A DNA stretch of 15,835 nt, taken from NCBI GenBank assembly GCA_007127655.1, contig SKYX01000401.1, positions 1 through 15,835 on the forward strand, written 5' to 3'. Shown here piece after piece: positions 8,511 through 15,539 of this stretch. A program made the translations under genes and the position numbers. The number at the start of each line of letters is the position of its first letter. The stretch's first letter is position 1. Origin of the DNA: Desulfonatronum sp. Lineage in GTDB: Bacteria; Desulfobacterota; Desulfovibrionia; Desulfovibrionales; Desulfonatronaceae. A model generated the notes under the pieces. The model made no database searches and had not been told where the DNA came from. It was given only the letters and a program-made list of their open reading frames with translations.

Positions 8511-8942
8511 GTGTTCGACGCGGTGGTTACAGTGGCGGCGGTCCTGCTTTGCCTGAGCGGAGCTTTTTTTTTCCTGGCCGGAACGCTGGGCCTGCTGCGT
8601 TTTCCGGACGCTATGAGCCGGATTCATGCCTTGACCAAAGCTGACAATCTCGGCTTGGGGCTGATCGCCCTGGCCTTAATGGCAACCAGCGGGTCCTTGA
8701 GCACGGCCCTCAAAATCTTGTTGATCTGGCTGGTCGCCCTGGTGGCCAGCTCCTCCATTTGCTTCCTGCTTGGCCGTAACATGTTGGGCCAAAAGCAAGG
8801 CGGCGAAGTCGAGAACCAATCACCCCACGATCACAGCGCCAATACTCCTCATCCCCCAAGTCACATGAGTCCTATAGGTCTCATAAGCCCTATAAGTCCC
8901 ACCATCCGTCCAAAAACCACCCCCAAGAGTCCCGAACCATGA
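8511..8942 (+). CDS. mrpG: Mrp antiporter subunit MrpG with repeat-derived C-terminal tail
   Basis: The product is a 143-residue inner-membrane subunit. Three helices cover roughly residues 4-24, 45-62 and 66-86, and the family signature GTLGLLRFPDAMSRIHALTK is complete. The GTG at 8511 is chosen because AGGGGGG lies just upstream and it begins close to where family members begin; a GTG at 8472 in the same frame would overlap mrpF. MrpG normally ends soon after TM3 with a short tail. Here about 50 residues follow (about 94-143), rich in Pro, Ser and His, partly encoded by a 9-base tandem repeat (8860-8904). The stop overlaps the next start as ATGA. A run of nine T (8564-8572) lies in the TM1 coding region. 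Confidence 0.9.
   Translation: MFDAVVTVAAVLLCLSGAFFFLAGTLGLLRFPDAMSRIHALTKADNLGLGLIALALMATSGSLSTALKILLIWLVALVASSSICFLLGRNMLGQKQGGEVENQSPHDHSANTPHPPSHMSPIGLISPISPTIRPKTTPKSPEP
8860..8904. repeat. Five 9-base tandem units inside mrpG
   Basis: The units are GTCACATGA, GTCCTATAG, GTCTCATAA, GCCCTATAA and GTCCCACCA, consensus GTCCYATAA with degenerate ends. The unit length is a multiple of three, so the array preserves the mrpG frame and codes for the Ser-Pro-Ile-rich tail. The motif resembles low-complexity extragenic repeats found between genes in other bacteria, which suggests insertion or expansion at the gene's end. Confidence 0.7.
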
Positions 8943-9937
8943 CCCCGTCCCTGGTCTTTGATTTGCTGCTGGCCGGGGCCCTGCTGCTGGTCAGTTGGCG
9001 GTTGCTGCAAGCCTCGGATCTGTTCCAGGCCACGGTGCTGTTCATTTCCTTCGGGTTGTTTCTGGCTCTGGCCTGGGTGCGCCTGCATGCCCCGGACATC
9101 GCCCTGGCCGAGGCTGCCGTCGGGGCGGGGCTGGCCGGGGTGTTGCTGTTTGGAACCTTCAAGCGCATTGAGCCCCAACCCGGCCCATCCAGCCAGAGGC
9201 CTGGCTCCGGCGACGAGCCGTTCAGCGCGAGTTCCTGTCGGTTGGACCAGGCCGCGGCCTGTCCGGGCCGGTTCCATTATCTCGTGGCCGGAGTGGGGGC
9301 CGCGACTCTGACCGCGTTGCTGGTTCTGGCGGTGCTGGAACTGCCGCGTCATGGGGTCGGATTGACCGGGATCGTGGCCCAAAATCTGGGCTCCTCCGGG
9401 GTGGACCATCCGGTGACCGCTGTTCTGCTCAACTTTCGGCTGTACGACACCTGGTTGGAGCTGGGCGTCCTGCTCCTGGCCCTGATGGGCGTGTTCGGGG
9501 TGCGTGGGGCGCACGACCTGCGCGGGCTGCCCATGCGTTCGACCGCTTCGCCCGTTGCGCGTCGGCTGGTGGGTCTTTTAGGGCCGCTGGTCGTGCTGGT
9601 CGCCGCATATCTGCTCTGGCTGGGAGACCACGCTCCGGGCGGGGCCTTCCAGGCCGGAGTGGTCCTGGCCGCCGGGCTGGTCCTGCTGCGCCTGACCGGC
9701 CTGCCTTCGGTTGACCGGCTGCCTCGGACTGCATTGCTCTCCTGTGTGGTCGTGGGCTTCGCGGCCATCCTGCTCCTGGCCGTACTGACCACGCTTGCAC
9801 CGCACAGTTTCCCTCTGAAATATCCGTCGGCCTGGGCCGGTTCGCTGATTCTGGCCCTGGAGGCCGCGGCCACCGTGTCCATCGGTGTGACCCTGGCCGC
9901 GCTGGTGGCCTTGGTTTTGGTGGTGGACGACCAATGA
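8939..9937 (+). CDS. mrpB: DUF4040 (MbhD-like)-MrpB fusion subunit
   Basis: The product is a 332-residue membrane protein with two modules. Residues 1-76 are a DUF4040 domain with the invariant APDIALAEAAVGAGLAGVLL (51-70), the part that forms the C-terminal end of MrpA in standard Mrp and a separate MbhD in membrane-bound hydrogenases. After a hydrophilic linker (about 78-112) comes MrpB: NFRLYDTWLELGVLL (165-179) and GDHAPGGAFQAGVVLAAG (229-246), both diagnostic. About nine helices in all. The ATG overlaps the mrpG stop and the final codons overlap the mrpC start, each as ATGA. The arrangement shows that MrpA is split in this operon, as in Mbh-type and some anaerobe Mrp complexes. The module takes part in ion conduction across the inner membrane. 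Confidence 0.92.
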   Translation: MTPSLVFDLLLAGALLLVSWRLLQASDLFQATVLFISFGLFLALAWVRLHAPDIALAEAAVGAGLAGVLLFGTFKRIEPQPGPSSQRPGSGDEPFSASSCRLDQAAACPGRFHYLVAGVGAATLTALLVLAVLELPRHGVGLTGIVAQNLGSSGVDHPVTAVLLNFRLYDTWLELGVLLLALMGVFGVRGAHDLRGLPMRSTASPVARRLVGLLGPLVVLVAAYLLWLGDHAPGGAFQAGVVLAAGLVLLRLTGLPSVDRLPRTALLSCVVVGFAAILLLAVLTTLAPHSFPLKYPSAWAGSLILALEAAATVSIGVTLAALVALVLVVDDQ

Positions 9938-10308
9938 CCACCTTTCTGGTGTACTCCCTGACCGCGGCCCTGCTGGCGGGCCTGGGCGTTCACGGCTTGA
10001 TCACCCGCAGGCACCTGCTACGGCAGATCATGGCCTTGAACGTGATCGCGGGAGGGGTGTTTCTGCTGCTGATCAGCACGGCCTATCGTAACCAGGGTGA
10101 TTTTGCCGACCCCGTGCCTCAGGCCATGGTCCTGACCGGGATCGTGGTGGCCATCAGCTCCACGGCCTTTGCTCTGGCCCTGTTGCGCCGGATTTATGTG
10201 GCCCAGGGTCAGGCCCAGGATGAGGCCCAGGATGAGGCCCAGGGTCAGGCCCAGATGGACGCCCAGGCCAATGACGTTTCAACTCCCCGGGACGAGTCGA
10301 CACCATGA
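9934..10308 (+). CDS. mrpC: Mrp antiporter subunit MrpC (NuoK-like)
   Basis: The product is a 124-residue protein with three helices (about 3-24, 30-49, 64-86), homologous to NuoK of complex I. Family motifs are RRHLLRQIMALNVIAGGVFL (25-44) and DPVPQAMVLTGIVV (59-72), the DP(L/V)PQALVLTAIVI signature. A hydrophilic tail from about residue 90 to 124 is unusual: Ala-Gln-rich repeats (AQGQAQDEAQDEAQGQAQ) followed by a polar end, encoded by a 12-base tandem repeat. The start overlaps the mrpB-fusion stop and the stop overlaps the mrpD start, each as ATGA, implying fixed translational coupling and 1:1 expression with its neighbours. Confidence 0.94.
   Translation: MTTFLVYSLTAALLAGLGVHGLITRRHLLRQIMALNVIAGGVFLLLISTAYRNQGDFADPVPQAMVLTGIVVAISSTAFALALLRRIYVAQGQAQDEAQDEAQGQAQMDAQANDVSTPRDESTP
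10200..10259. repeat. Five 12-base tandem units inside mrpC
   Basis: The units start GGCCCAGG and run GGCCCAGGGTCA, GGCCCAGGATGA (twice), GGCCCAGGGTCA, and a diverged GGCCCAGATGGA. They keep the mrpC frame and encode the Ala-Gln-Asp/Gly tail. The second and third units are identical, indicating recent duplication by slippage or recombination, so copy number may vary between strains. Confidence 0.85.
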
Positions 10309-11915
10309 CCCTGGCGGCCTGGATGATTCTGGTCCCATTCATGGGCGGCGTGGCCTGTCTGTTGCTTCGTGGTCGGGCCGTGGCCTGGGTCGGGCTGGCC
10401 GCCTCCGCGGCCACGGCCTGGACCTGTCTGCCGCTGTTGCGCCACGTCTGGCATTCCGGCCCAGTTCGGATCGACCTGGGTGGATGGGCCGCGCCCTTGG
10501 GTATCGGGTTGTACCTGGACGGGCTGGGAGCGATGTTTCTGCTGCTCACGGCCATCGTCGGCCTGCTGGTGGGCGTCTACGCCCTGGCCTTTTTTGGGCG
10601 CGGCCGGGAATACGCGCGAATGGAGCCCTATTTCTGGCCTGTCTGGCTGGTGCTCTGGGGCGGATTGAACGGCGTATATCTCAGCGTGGACGTGTTCAAC
10701 GTCTACGTGTTGTTGGAGATGGTCGGGCTGGGCGCGGTGGGGTTGACCGTGCTCTCCGGAACCAACGACTCCTTGGTGGCCGGCCTGCGCTACCTGCTGG
10801 CGACCATGTTCGGGTCGTTGATCTATCTTCTGGGCGTGGCCCTGCTCTACGCCCAGACCGGCCATTTGGATATTTTCCTGCTGGCCGATGCTGTGGATGG
10901 TTCGCTCCCGGTGCTGGTCGCCTTTGGGCTGATGACCGGCGGGCTGTTGATCAAGGCCGCGCTGCTGCCGTTCCATTTCTGGCTGCCCCCGGCCCATGCC
11001 GGGGCTCCGGCCCCGGTCAGCGCCATCCTTTCCGGGATGGTGACCAAAGCCTCTTTTTTTCTGTTGCTGCGAATCTGGTTCGTGGTTTTTCCGGACGTCA
11101 CGGCCCCGGTGGCAGGGCAGTTGCTGGGCGTCCTGGGGGCCGCGGCCGTGCTCTGGGGCTCCCTGCAGGCCGTGCGCCAGACCCGGTTGAAGCTGTTGGT
11201 GGCCTATTCCACGGTGGGTCAACTAGGGTACCTGTTTTTTCTCTTTGCCCTGCTCACCCCCGCCGGCGGAGAGGCCTGGAGTGAGGGCTGGGCGAGTATG
11301 GCCTGGACCGGCACGGTCTTCCATGTTTTTTCCCACGGCCTGGCCAAGGCGGCCCTGTTTATGGCCGCGGGCTGCCTGGTGCTGGCCATGGGCACGGATG
11401 AGCTGGCGGCCATGCGGGACATCGCCGGGCGGTTGCCCGTGGTCACCTTCACCCTGGGCGTGGCCGGGGTGAGCCTGATGGGGCTGCCGCCCAGCGTCGG
11501 ATTCGTGGCCAAGTGGATGCTGCTTAAGGCCTCCCTGGCCAGCGGGCAATGGTGGTGGGCCGTGGTTATCGCCATGGGCGGCCTGCTTACCGCGGCCTAT
11601 GTCTTCAAAATCCTCTCCTTCACCTTTGTGCCGGTGGGCGGGCATGATGCGAATGCCCGCCCAAAAGCCGGCCCAAAAGCAGGTCGGAACGTCGATCAAG
11701 GCGCCAATGAACATCAGGGCCCGAAGAATTCCGGCGTTCCGGAGCTGCGCCCCGTTCCTGCGCTGATGACCCTGGCGGCCCTGACCCTGGCCGCGCTTTG
11801 CGTGCTGTTCGGATTCCGGGCCGAGGAAGTGATTGCGTTGCTGCTTCGAGACATGGGGCTTGAACCCCCCTTTGATGCGGTACTGATTGGGAATATCGGC
11901 GGAGACCGGCCATGA
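10305..11915 (+). CDS. mrpD: Mrp antiporter subunit MrpD (NuoN/NuoM-like proton-conducting subunit)
   Basis: The product has 536 residues and about fourteen helices, the typical MrpD size or slightly larger. Key conduction residues are in place: Glu138 in the TM5 equivalent (NVYVLLEMVGLGAVGL) and Lys217 in the TM7 equivalent (GLLIKAALLPFHFWLPPAHA), with the following helix-breaking APAPVSAILSGMVTK. LLVAYSTVGQLGYLFF and HGLAKAALFMAAG are further family segments. MrpD is one of the two subunits thought to move protons or cations across the membrane. A hydrophilic, Pro/Lys/Asn-rich insert (about 445-486) precedes the last helix and contains a 12-base duplication. Start and stop overlap neighbours as ATGA. 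Confidence 0.93.
   Translation: MTLAAWMILVPFMGGVACLLLRGRAVAWVGLAASAATAWTCLPLLRHVWHSGPVRIDLGGWAAPLGIGLYLDGLGAMFLLLTAIVGLLVGVYALAFFGRGREYARMEPYFWPVWLVLWGGLNGVYLSVDVFNVYVLLEMVGLGAVGLTVLSGTNDSLVAGLRYLLATMFGSLIYLLGVALLYAQTGHLDIFLLADAVDGSLPVLVAFGLMTGGLLIKAALLPFHFWLPPAHAGAPAPVSAILSGMVTKASFFLLLRIWFVVFPDVTAPVAGQLLGVLGAAAVLWGSLQAVRQTRLKLLVAYSTVGQLGYLFFLFALLTPAGGEAWSEGWASMAWTGTVFHVFSHGLAKAALFMAAGCLVLAMGTDELAAMRDIAGRLPVVTFTLGVAGVSLMGLPPSVGFVAKWMLLKASLASGQWWWAVVIAMGGLLTAAYVFKILSFTFVPVGGHDANARPKAGPKAGRNVDQGANEHQGPKNSGVPELRPVPALMTLAALTLAALCVLFGFRAEEVIALLLRDMGLEPPFDAVLIGNIGGDRP
11659..11682. repeat. 12-base duplication inside mrpD
   Basis: GCCCAAAAGCCG is followed directly by GCCCAAAAGCAG. It keeps frame and encodes the Pro-Lys-Ala-Gly part of the hydrophilic loop before the last helix of MrpD. 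It is the third short in-frame repeat within this operon. Confidence 0.6.
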
Positions 11916-13432
11916 CCATGACCTCCTGGTTGCCGTTGATCGTGCTGTGTAGCTCCCTGTTCACCGGGCTGATCATCTTTCTCTTGCCCGAGGAGCGCTC
12001 CGGATGGCGCACGGCCCTGAATATGACCGGGGCCACGGTAAAAGTGGTCGGGGTTTTTGTGATGGCCTGGGGCGTACTGGTCCAAGGGGCCGTGTACGAA
12101 GCGCGTTTCACCATGGGGCTTGGGTTCGATTTCGTGCTGCACGTGGATCTGCTGTCCCTGGCCTTTGTCTCCCTGTCCAGCAATCTTTGGTTCCTGACCA
12201 CTTTGTACGCCGTGGGCTATCTGGAAGGCTCTCGGAACCGGAGCCGGTTTTTCGGGTTCTTCAGCCTGTGCGTCACCGCGTCCACCGGGGTGGCCCTGGC
12301 CGGAAATCTGATCACGTTTTTCATCTTCTACGAGTTTCTGACCCTGGTTACCTATCCCCTGGTGATCCACCAGGGGACGCCGCAAGCCCTGGCCGCCGGG
12401 CGGACGTATTTGTGGTACGCCATGAGCGCTGGAGCCCTGCTCTTTTTGGGCGTGGTCGGACTTCAGACCCTGGCCGGCCCTTTTGACTTCGTTTCCGGCG
12501 GGGTTCTGGGCGGCATGGATGACGTCGGTCAATGGGAAGCCCGGGTCATCTTTGCCTTGCTGATTTGCGGGCTGGCGGTAAAGACCGCCTTCGTCCCCCT
12601 GCACGGCTGGCTGCCCGCGGCCATGGTCGCCCCGGCCCCGGTCAGCGCGCTGCTGCACGCCGTGGCCGTGGTCAAGGCCGGGGCCTTCGGCGTATTGCGG
12701 GTGGTTCAGGACGTCTTTGGCAAGGATTTCGCGGCACAGATCGGGGTGCTGGAGCCCCTGGCCGCGGTGGTGGCCGCCACGATCCTTTTCGGTTCCCTGC
12801 GGGCCTTGATGCAGAACGAACTGAAGCGCCGCCTGGCCTATTCCACGGTCAGCCAGGTGTCCTATATTGCCTTGGGCGCGGTTGTCCTCGGGCCCCTGGC
12901 CACGGTGGGCGGGCTGGCCCATCTGGTCCATCAGGGGATCATGAAGGTCACCCTGTTTTTCTGTGCCGGAATCTTCGCCCAGTCACGAAACATCCACCGC
13001 ATCGACCAGATGGACGGCCTGGGACGGACCATGCCCGTGACCATGGCCCTGTTCACCATCGCCGCTTTGGGCATGATCGGGGTTCCGCCGGTGGCCGGGT
13101 TCGTCAGCAAATGGTACCTGGCCCAGGGCGGCATCCAGGCCGGGCAGGACTGGGTGGTGGCGGTCCTGGTACTCAGCAGCCTGCTTAATGCCGCCTATTT
13201 TCTGCCCATCCTGCACCGGGCCTGGTTCCGGCCCTGCTCCGGGAACCTCGGAGGGCCGGGTCCAGAGACCGCCTCAGGGTCGTGTGGAATCTGGGAAGCG
13301 CCGTGGATGCTCCTGCTGCCCACCCTGGCCACGGCCTTTTTCTCCCTGGCCGCCGGGGTGTTCGCGGGGTGGGAGTGGAGCCCACTGGGCGTGGCCGAGC
13401 TTATCTCCGCTGGTCGGGGGGCTTTTCCGTGA
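11912..13432 (+). CDS. Second MrpD/NuoM-like proton-conducting subunit
   Basis: The product has 506 residues with about fourteen helices. It has the TM5 Glu (Glu141 in TFFIFYEFLTLVTYPLV), the TM7 Lys (Lys224 in GLAVKTAFVPLHGWLPAAMV), and the APAPVSALLHAVAVVKAG and RRLAYSTVSQVSYIAL segments of the complex I-type antiporter family. The match is closest to NuoM/HyfF-like proteins and to MrpA N-terminal halves; a separate MrpA with a C-terminal DUF4040 is not present, so this gene and the one at 13692 together probably take MrpA's place. A hydrophilic loop rich in Gly, Pro and Ser lies near residues 437-463. The start overlaps the mrpD stop as ATGA. After its stop there is a 259-base gap carrying repeats, the only sizeable gap in the antiporter run. 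Confidence 0.9.
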   Translation: MTMTSWLPLIVLCSSLFTGLIIFLLPEERSGWRTALNMTGATVKVVGVFVMAWGVLVQGAVYEARFTMGLGFDFVLHVDLLSLAFVSLSSNLWFLTTLYAVGYLEGSRNRSRFFGFFSLCVTASTGVALAGNLITFFIFYEFLTLVTYPLVIHQGTPQALAAGRTYLWYAMSAGALLFLGVVGLQTLAGPFDFVSGGVLGGMDDVGQWEARVIFALLICGLAVKTAFVPLHGWLPAAMVAPAPVSALLHAVAVVKAGAFGVLRVVQDVFGKDFAAQIGVLEPLAAVVAATILFGSLRALMQNELKRRLAYSTVSQVSYIALGAVVLGPLATVGGLAHLVHQGIMKVTLFFCAGIFAQSRNIHRIDQMDGLGRTMPVTMALFTIAALGMIGVPPVAGFVSKWYLAQGGIQAGQDWVVAVLVLSSLLNAAYFLPILHRAWFRPCSGNLGGPGPETASGSCGIWEAPWMLLLPTLATAFFSLAAGVFAGWEWSPLGVAELISAGRGAFP

Positions 13433-13532
13433 ATTGCGGGATTCTTTTGTTTTCGGTTTCTCGATATATTCCGACTGAATCGCGACCGAAATCGAAATCG
13501 TTCTTGAATGAACCACGAAAGGATCGGCCATC

Positions 13533-13585
13533 CGTAGGGGCAGGCCTTGCGCCTGCCCAGGGCAACCGCAAGGGTCGCCCCTACG
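13533..13585. repeat. REP-like nested hairpin
   Basis: The outer arms CGTAGGGGC (13533-13541) and GCCCCTACG (13577-13585) pair perfectly. Nested inside are CAGGC-cttgc-GCCTG (13541-13555) and GGGCAACC with GGGTCGCCC (13560-13580). The motif family, GTAGGGGC with internal GCAAGGGTCGCCC, is a recurrent extragenic palindrome in several bacterial genomes. It has no coding capacity and may affect mRNA stability between the two antiporter-subunit genes. Confidence 0.75.
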
Positions 13586-13594
13586 ATGGGATAC

Positions 13595-13621
13595 CAGGGC
13601 GGACACACAGGTCCGCCCCTG
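13595..13621. repeat. Second REP-like hairpin
   Basis: CAGGGCGGAC (13595-13604) pairs with GTCCGCCCCTG (13611-13621) across the loop acacag, with one bulged base. It follows the first hairpin by nine bases and uses the same CCCCT/AGGGG edge, so the two look like adjacent members of one repeat cluster. Neither has a T tract, so termination is not obvious. Confidence 0.72.
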
Positions 13622-13691
13622 CGTTACGCCGACCTTCCGCATATGACCATCCTGGGTCAGACAACCATGGAAATAGAGGCATCCAAACGCA

Positions 13692-15530
13692 ATGATCTGG
13701 CTGTTCGTCATCGGTTTTCCGCTCCTCACCTGCTGTCTGCTCGGCCATGCTCGGACGCGGGATCTGGCCGCCGGGCCGGGGCTTTGGCTGGCTTCGTTTC
13801 CGGCCCTGGGGCTTGCTCTGGTCGGCGGTGGAGCGCCCGGTGTTTTCCCGGCTCTGTTTTTGGAAACCACGCTCCACTTCGGGCTGTACGGGCGGTTTTT
13901 TCTGCTCCTGACGTCCATGCTCTGGACCGCGGCGGGCCTGTTTGCCTGGTCCGCGGCACAAAGCGGCTCCGGCGGCCGGGATCAATTCCGGTTCGCCTTC
14001 TTTTTCCTGGTGACCCTGAGCGGCAATCTCGGGGTCTGCGTGGCCCAGGACCTGGCCTCGTTCTACGTCTTTTTCGCCATGATGAGTTTCGCCGCCTATG
14101 GGTTGATCATCCACGACCAAACCCCTAAGGCGCTCCATGCCGGGAAAATCTATCTGATCATGACCGTGATCGGCGAGGTGCTGCTGGGGGCGGCCTTTTT
14201 CTATGTTGGGGTCATGGCGGACAGCCTGCTGTTCGCGGACGCGGCCCAAACCCTGGCAAGCGCGGAGGCCGGATGGAATCGAAACGCTCTGGTCTTCTCT
14301 CTGGCCCTGGTTGGGTTTGGTATCAAGGCTGGAGTGCTCGGTCTGCATCTCTGGCTGCCCCTGGCCCACCCCGCGGCTCCCACCGCGGCCAGCGCGGTGC
14401 TCAGCGGAGTGATGATCAAGATCGGTCTGCTGGGCTGGCTGCAACTGTTTCCGCTCTTTGCCGGGCAGGAGTCCTGGGGGATGGTGATGGCCTGGCTGGG
14501 CTTGGCTGGCGCGGTCTACGCCGCGGCCGCCGGATTTGCCCGGCATGATCCGAAGACCATTCTGGCCTACTCCAGTGTCAGTCAAATGGGGCTGATGATC
14601 ATGGCCGTTGGCTTCGCCCTGGCCGTTGGCGGGCCTTGGGCCTGGGACGGGCTTGCCTTGGGGGCTGATCCTTTGTTGTCCGGGCTGTTGGTTTTCGTAT
14701 TGGTCCACGGTCTGGCCAAGGCCTCGCTCTTTCTGGGAGTAGGGCTGGCCAAGGCGGCACGCTGGAGCCGCTCCCAGGCCAGGCTGATCCTTGTCGGCCT
14801 GGCCGCGGCCGGGTTGGTCCTGGCCGGGGCGCCGTTCACCGGCGGAGCCCTGGTCAAGCAGGCCCTGAAATCCGGAGCCGGGCAGCTGTCGCCGATCTGG
14901 AGCGACTTTTTTATCGCCGTGCTGCCCCTGACGGCGGTGGGCACGACCTTGCTGATGGCCATGTTCCTTTGGCGGGTTTGGTGGAGCATGTCCGTGAACG
15001 TTGATCTACCTGAAACACATCCTGAAACTGCTCAAGATTTCGAGAGCGCGAAGACGGGGTTGGGCATGGTTGTGGCCTGGGGGGGGCTGTTGATCCTGGT
15101 GCTTGGAGTGGTTCCGCTGGCATTCCTGGCGCTGCCCGGATCTTGGTTGGGGATGGGCCTCGCTGCAGAAGGGTGGAAGGGCCTCTGGGACGGGCTGTGG
15201 CCCATTGCCTTGGGGTTGGCCGCCACGGGACTGTTTCTTCGCTTCAACCAGGGCGGCCCTGAAGCCAACGGACTGGACGATCTGGTCCTGGCAGCCGTGG
15301 AGCGGAATGCGGCCCGCCTGCATGCTTGGTGGTGGAGCAGCCCGTACTGCGAACCGGCCTGCGGGACCATTAATCTCGTGGCCTGGTCGGACCGGATACT
15401 GCAAAGCAGTTGGATGCAAACCGTTCCGGACCGGATCGAACGACGGTTACTTTACTGGCATACCGTGGGCGTGTTGTTTGTCGGATTTGTATTGGTTTTT
15501 CTGGCCGTGACCTGGTGGAGCGGGCGGTAG
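13692..15530 (+). CDS. Third antiporter-like subunit (MrpA N-terminal/NuoL-HyfB-like), TM5 Glu replaced by Ala
   Basis: The product has 612 residues with about sixteen helices. It belongs to the complex I/Mrp proton-conducting family: Lys212 in the TM7 equivalent (GFGIKAGVLGLHLWLPLAHP), APTAASAVLSGVMIKIG, KTILAYSSVSQMGLMIM and HGLAKASLFLGVGLAK. In the TM5 segment, gapless alignment to the preceding subunit (YVFFAMMSFAAYGLIIHDQTP against FIFYEFLTLVTYPLVIHQGTP) puts Ala129 where Glu141 stands. A Glu in the following helix (TVIGEVLLG) might substitute. The C-terminal 100 residues (WWWSSPYCEPACGTINLV..., then a last helix) differ from MrpD and recall NuoL/HyfB extensions. No DUF4040 domain is attached. 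It starts after the repeat-bearing gap; GAGG lies about 13 bases before the ATG. Stop is 9 bases before mrpE. Confidence 0.88.
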   Translation: MIWLFVIGFPLLTCCLLGHARTRDLAAGPGLWLASFPALGLALVGGGAPGVFPALFLETTLHFGLYGRFFLLLTSMLWTAAGLFAWSAAQSGSGGRDQFRFAFFFLVTLSGNLGVCVAQDLASFYVFFAMMSFAAYGLIIHDQTPKALHAGKIYLIMTVIGEVLLGAAFFYVGVMADSLLFADAAQTLASAEAGWNRNALVFSLALVGFGIKAGVLGLHLWLPLAHPAAPTAASAVLSGVMIKIGLLGWLQLFPLFAGQESWGMVMAWLGLAGAVYAAAAGFARHDPKTILAYSSVSQMGLMIMAVGFALAVGGPWAWDGLALGADPLLSGLLVFVLVHGLAKASLFLGVGLAKAARWSRSQARLILVGLAAAGLVLAGAPFTGGALVKQALKSGAGQLSPIWSDFFIAVLPLTAVGTTLLMAMFLWRVWWSMSVNVDLPETHPETAQDFESAKTGLGMVVAWGGLLILVLGVVPLAFLALPGSWLGMGLAAEGWKGLWDGLWPIALGLAATGLFLRFNQGGPEANGLDDLVLAAVERNAARLHAWWWSSPYCEPACGTINLVAWSDRILQSSWMQTVPDRIERRLLYWHTVGVLFVGFVLVFLAVTWWSGR

Positions 15531-15539
15531 GGGGCGATC

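Larger units (their letters stand above)
13433..13691. other. Repeat-bearing gap within the antiporter operon
   Basis: The gap has two parts. The first 100 bases are more A/T rich and include TTTCGGT (13451-13457) and ACCGAAA (13485-13491) as a 27-base-loop inverted repeat, plus a TATATT (13465-13470) with no good -35 at proper spacing. The second part holds two hairpins (13533-13585 and 13595-13621) listed separately. No gene is evident; the short frames through it are built of repeat sequence. The insertion separates genes that would otherwise be adjacent. Confidence 0.6.

Noticed and set aside
8564..8572. Run of nine T in mrpG as a phase-variable tract
   Set aside because: It encodes Phe codons of TM1 in frame, and nine T in a membrane-helix region is not unusual; there is no second evidence of switching.
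13188..13478. Short open frames running through the repeat gap
   Set aside because: They are out of frame with the antiporter genes and are composed of repeat sequence; no ribosome-binding site or family match.
13533..13621. Palindromic repeats considered as a CRISPR array
   Set aside because: There are only two different hairpins, with no identical repeats, regular spacers or cas genes.
13581..14708. 375-codon minus-strand open frame opposite the third antiporter subunit
   Set aside because: It is low in hydrophobic pattern, rich in Gly, Gln and Arg, and antisense to a clear membrane protein; treated as a shadow.
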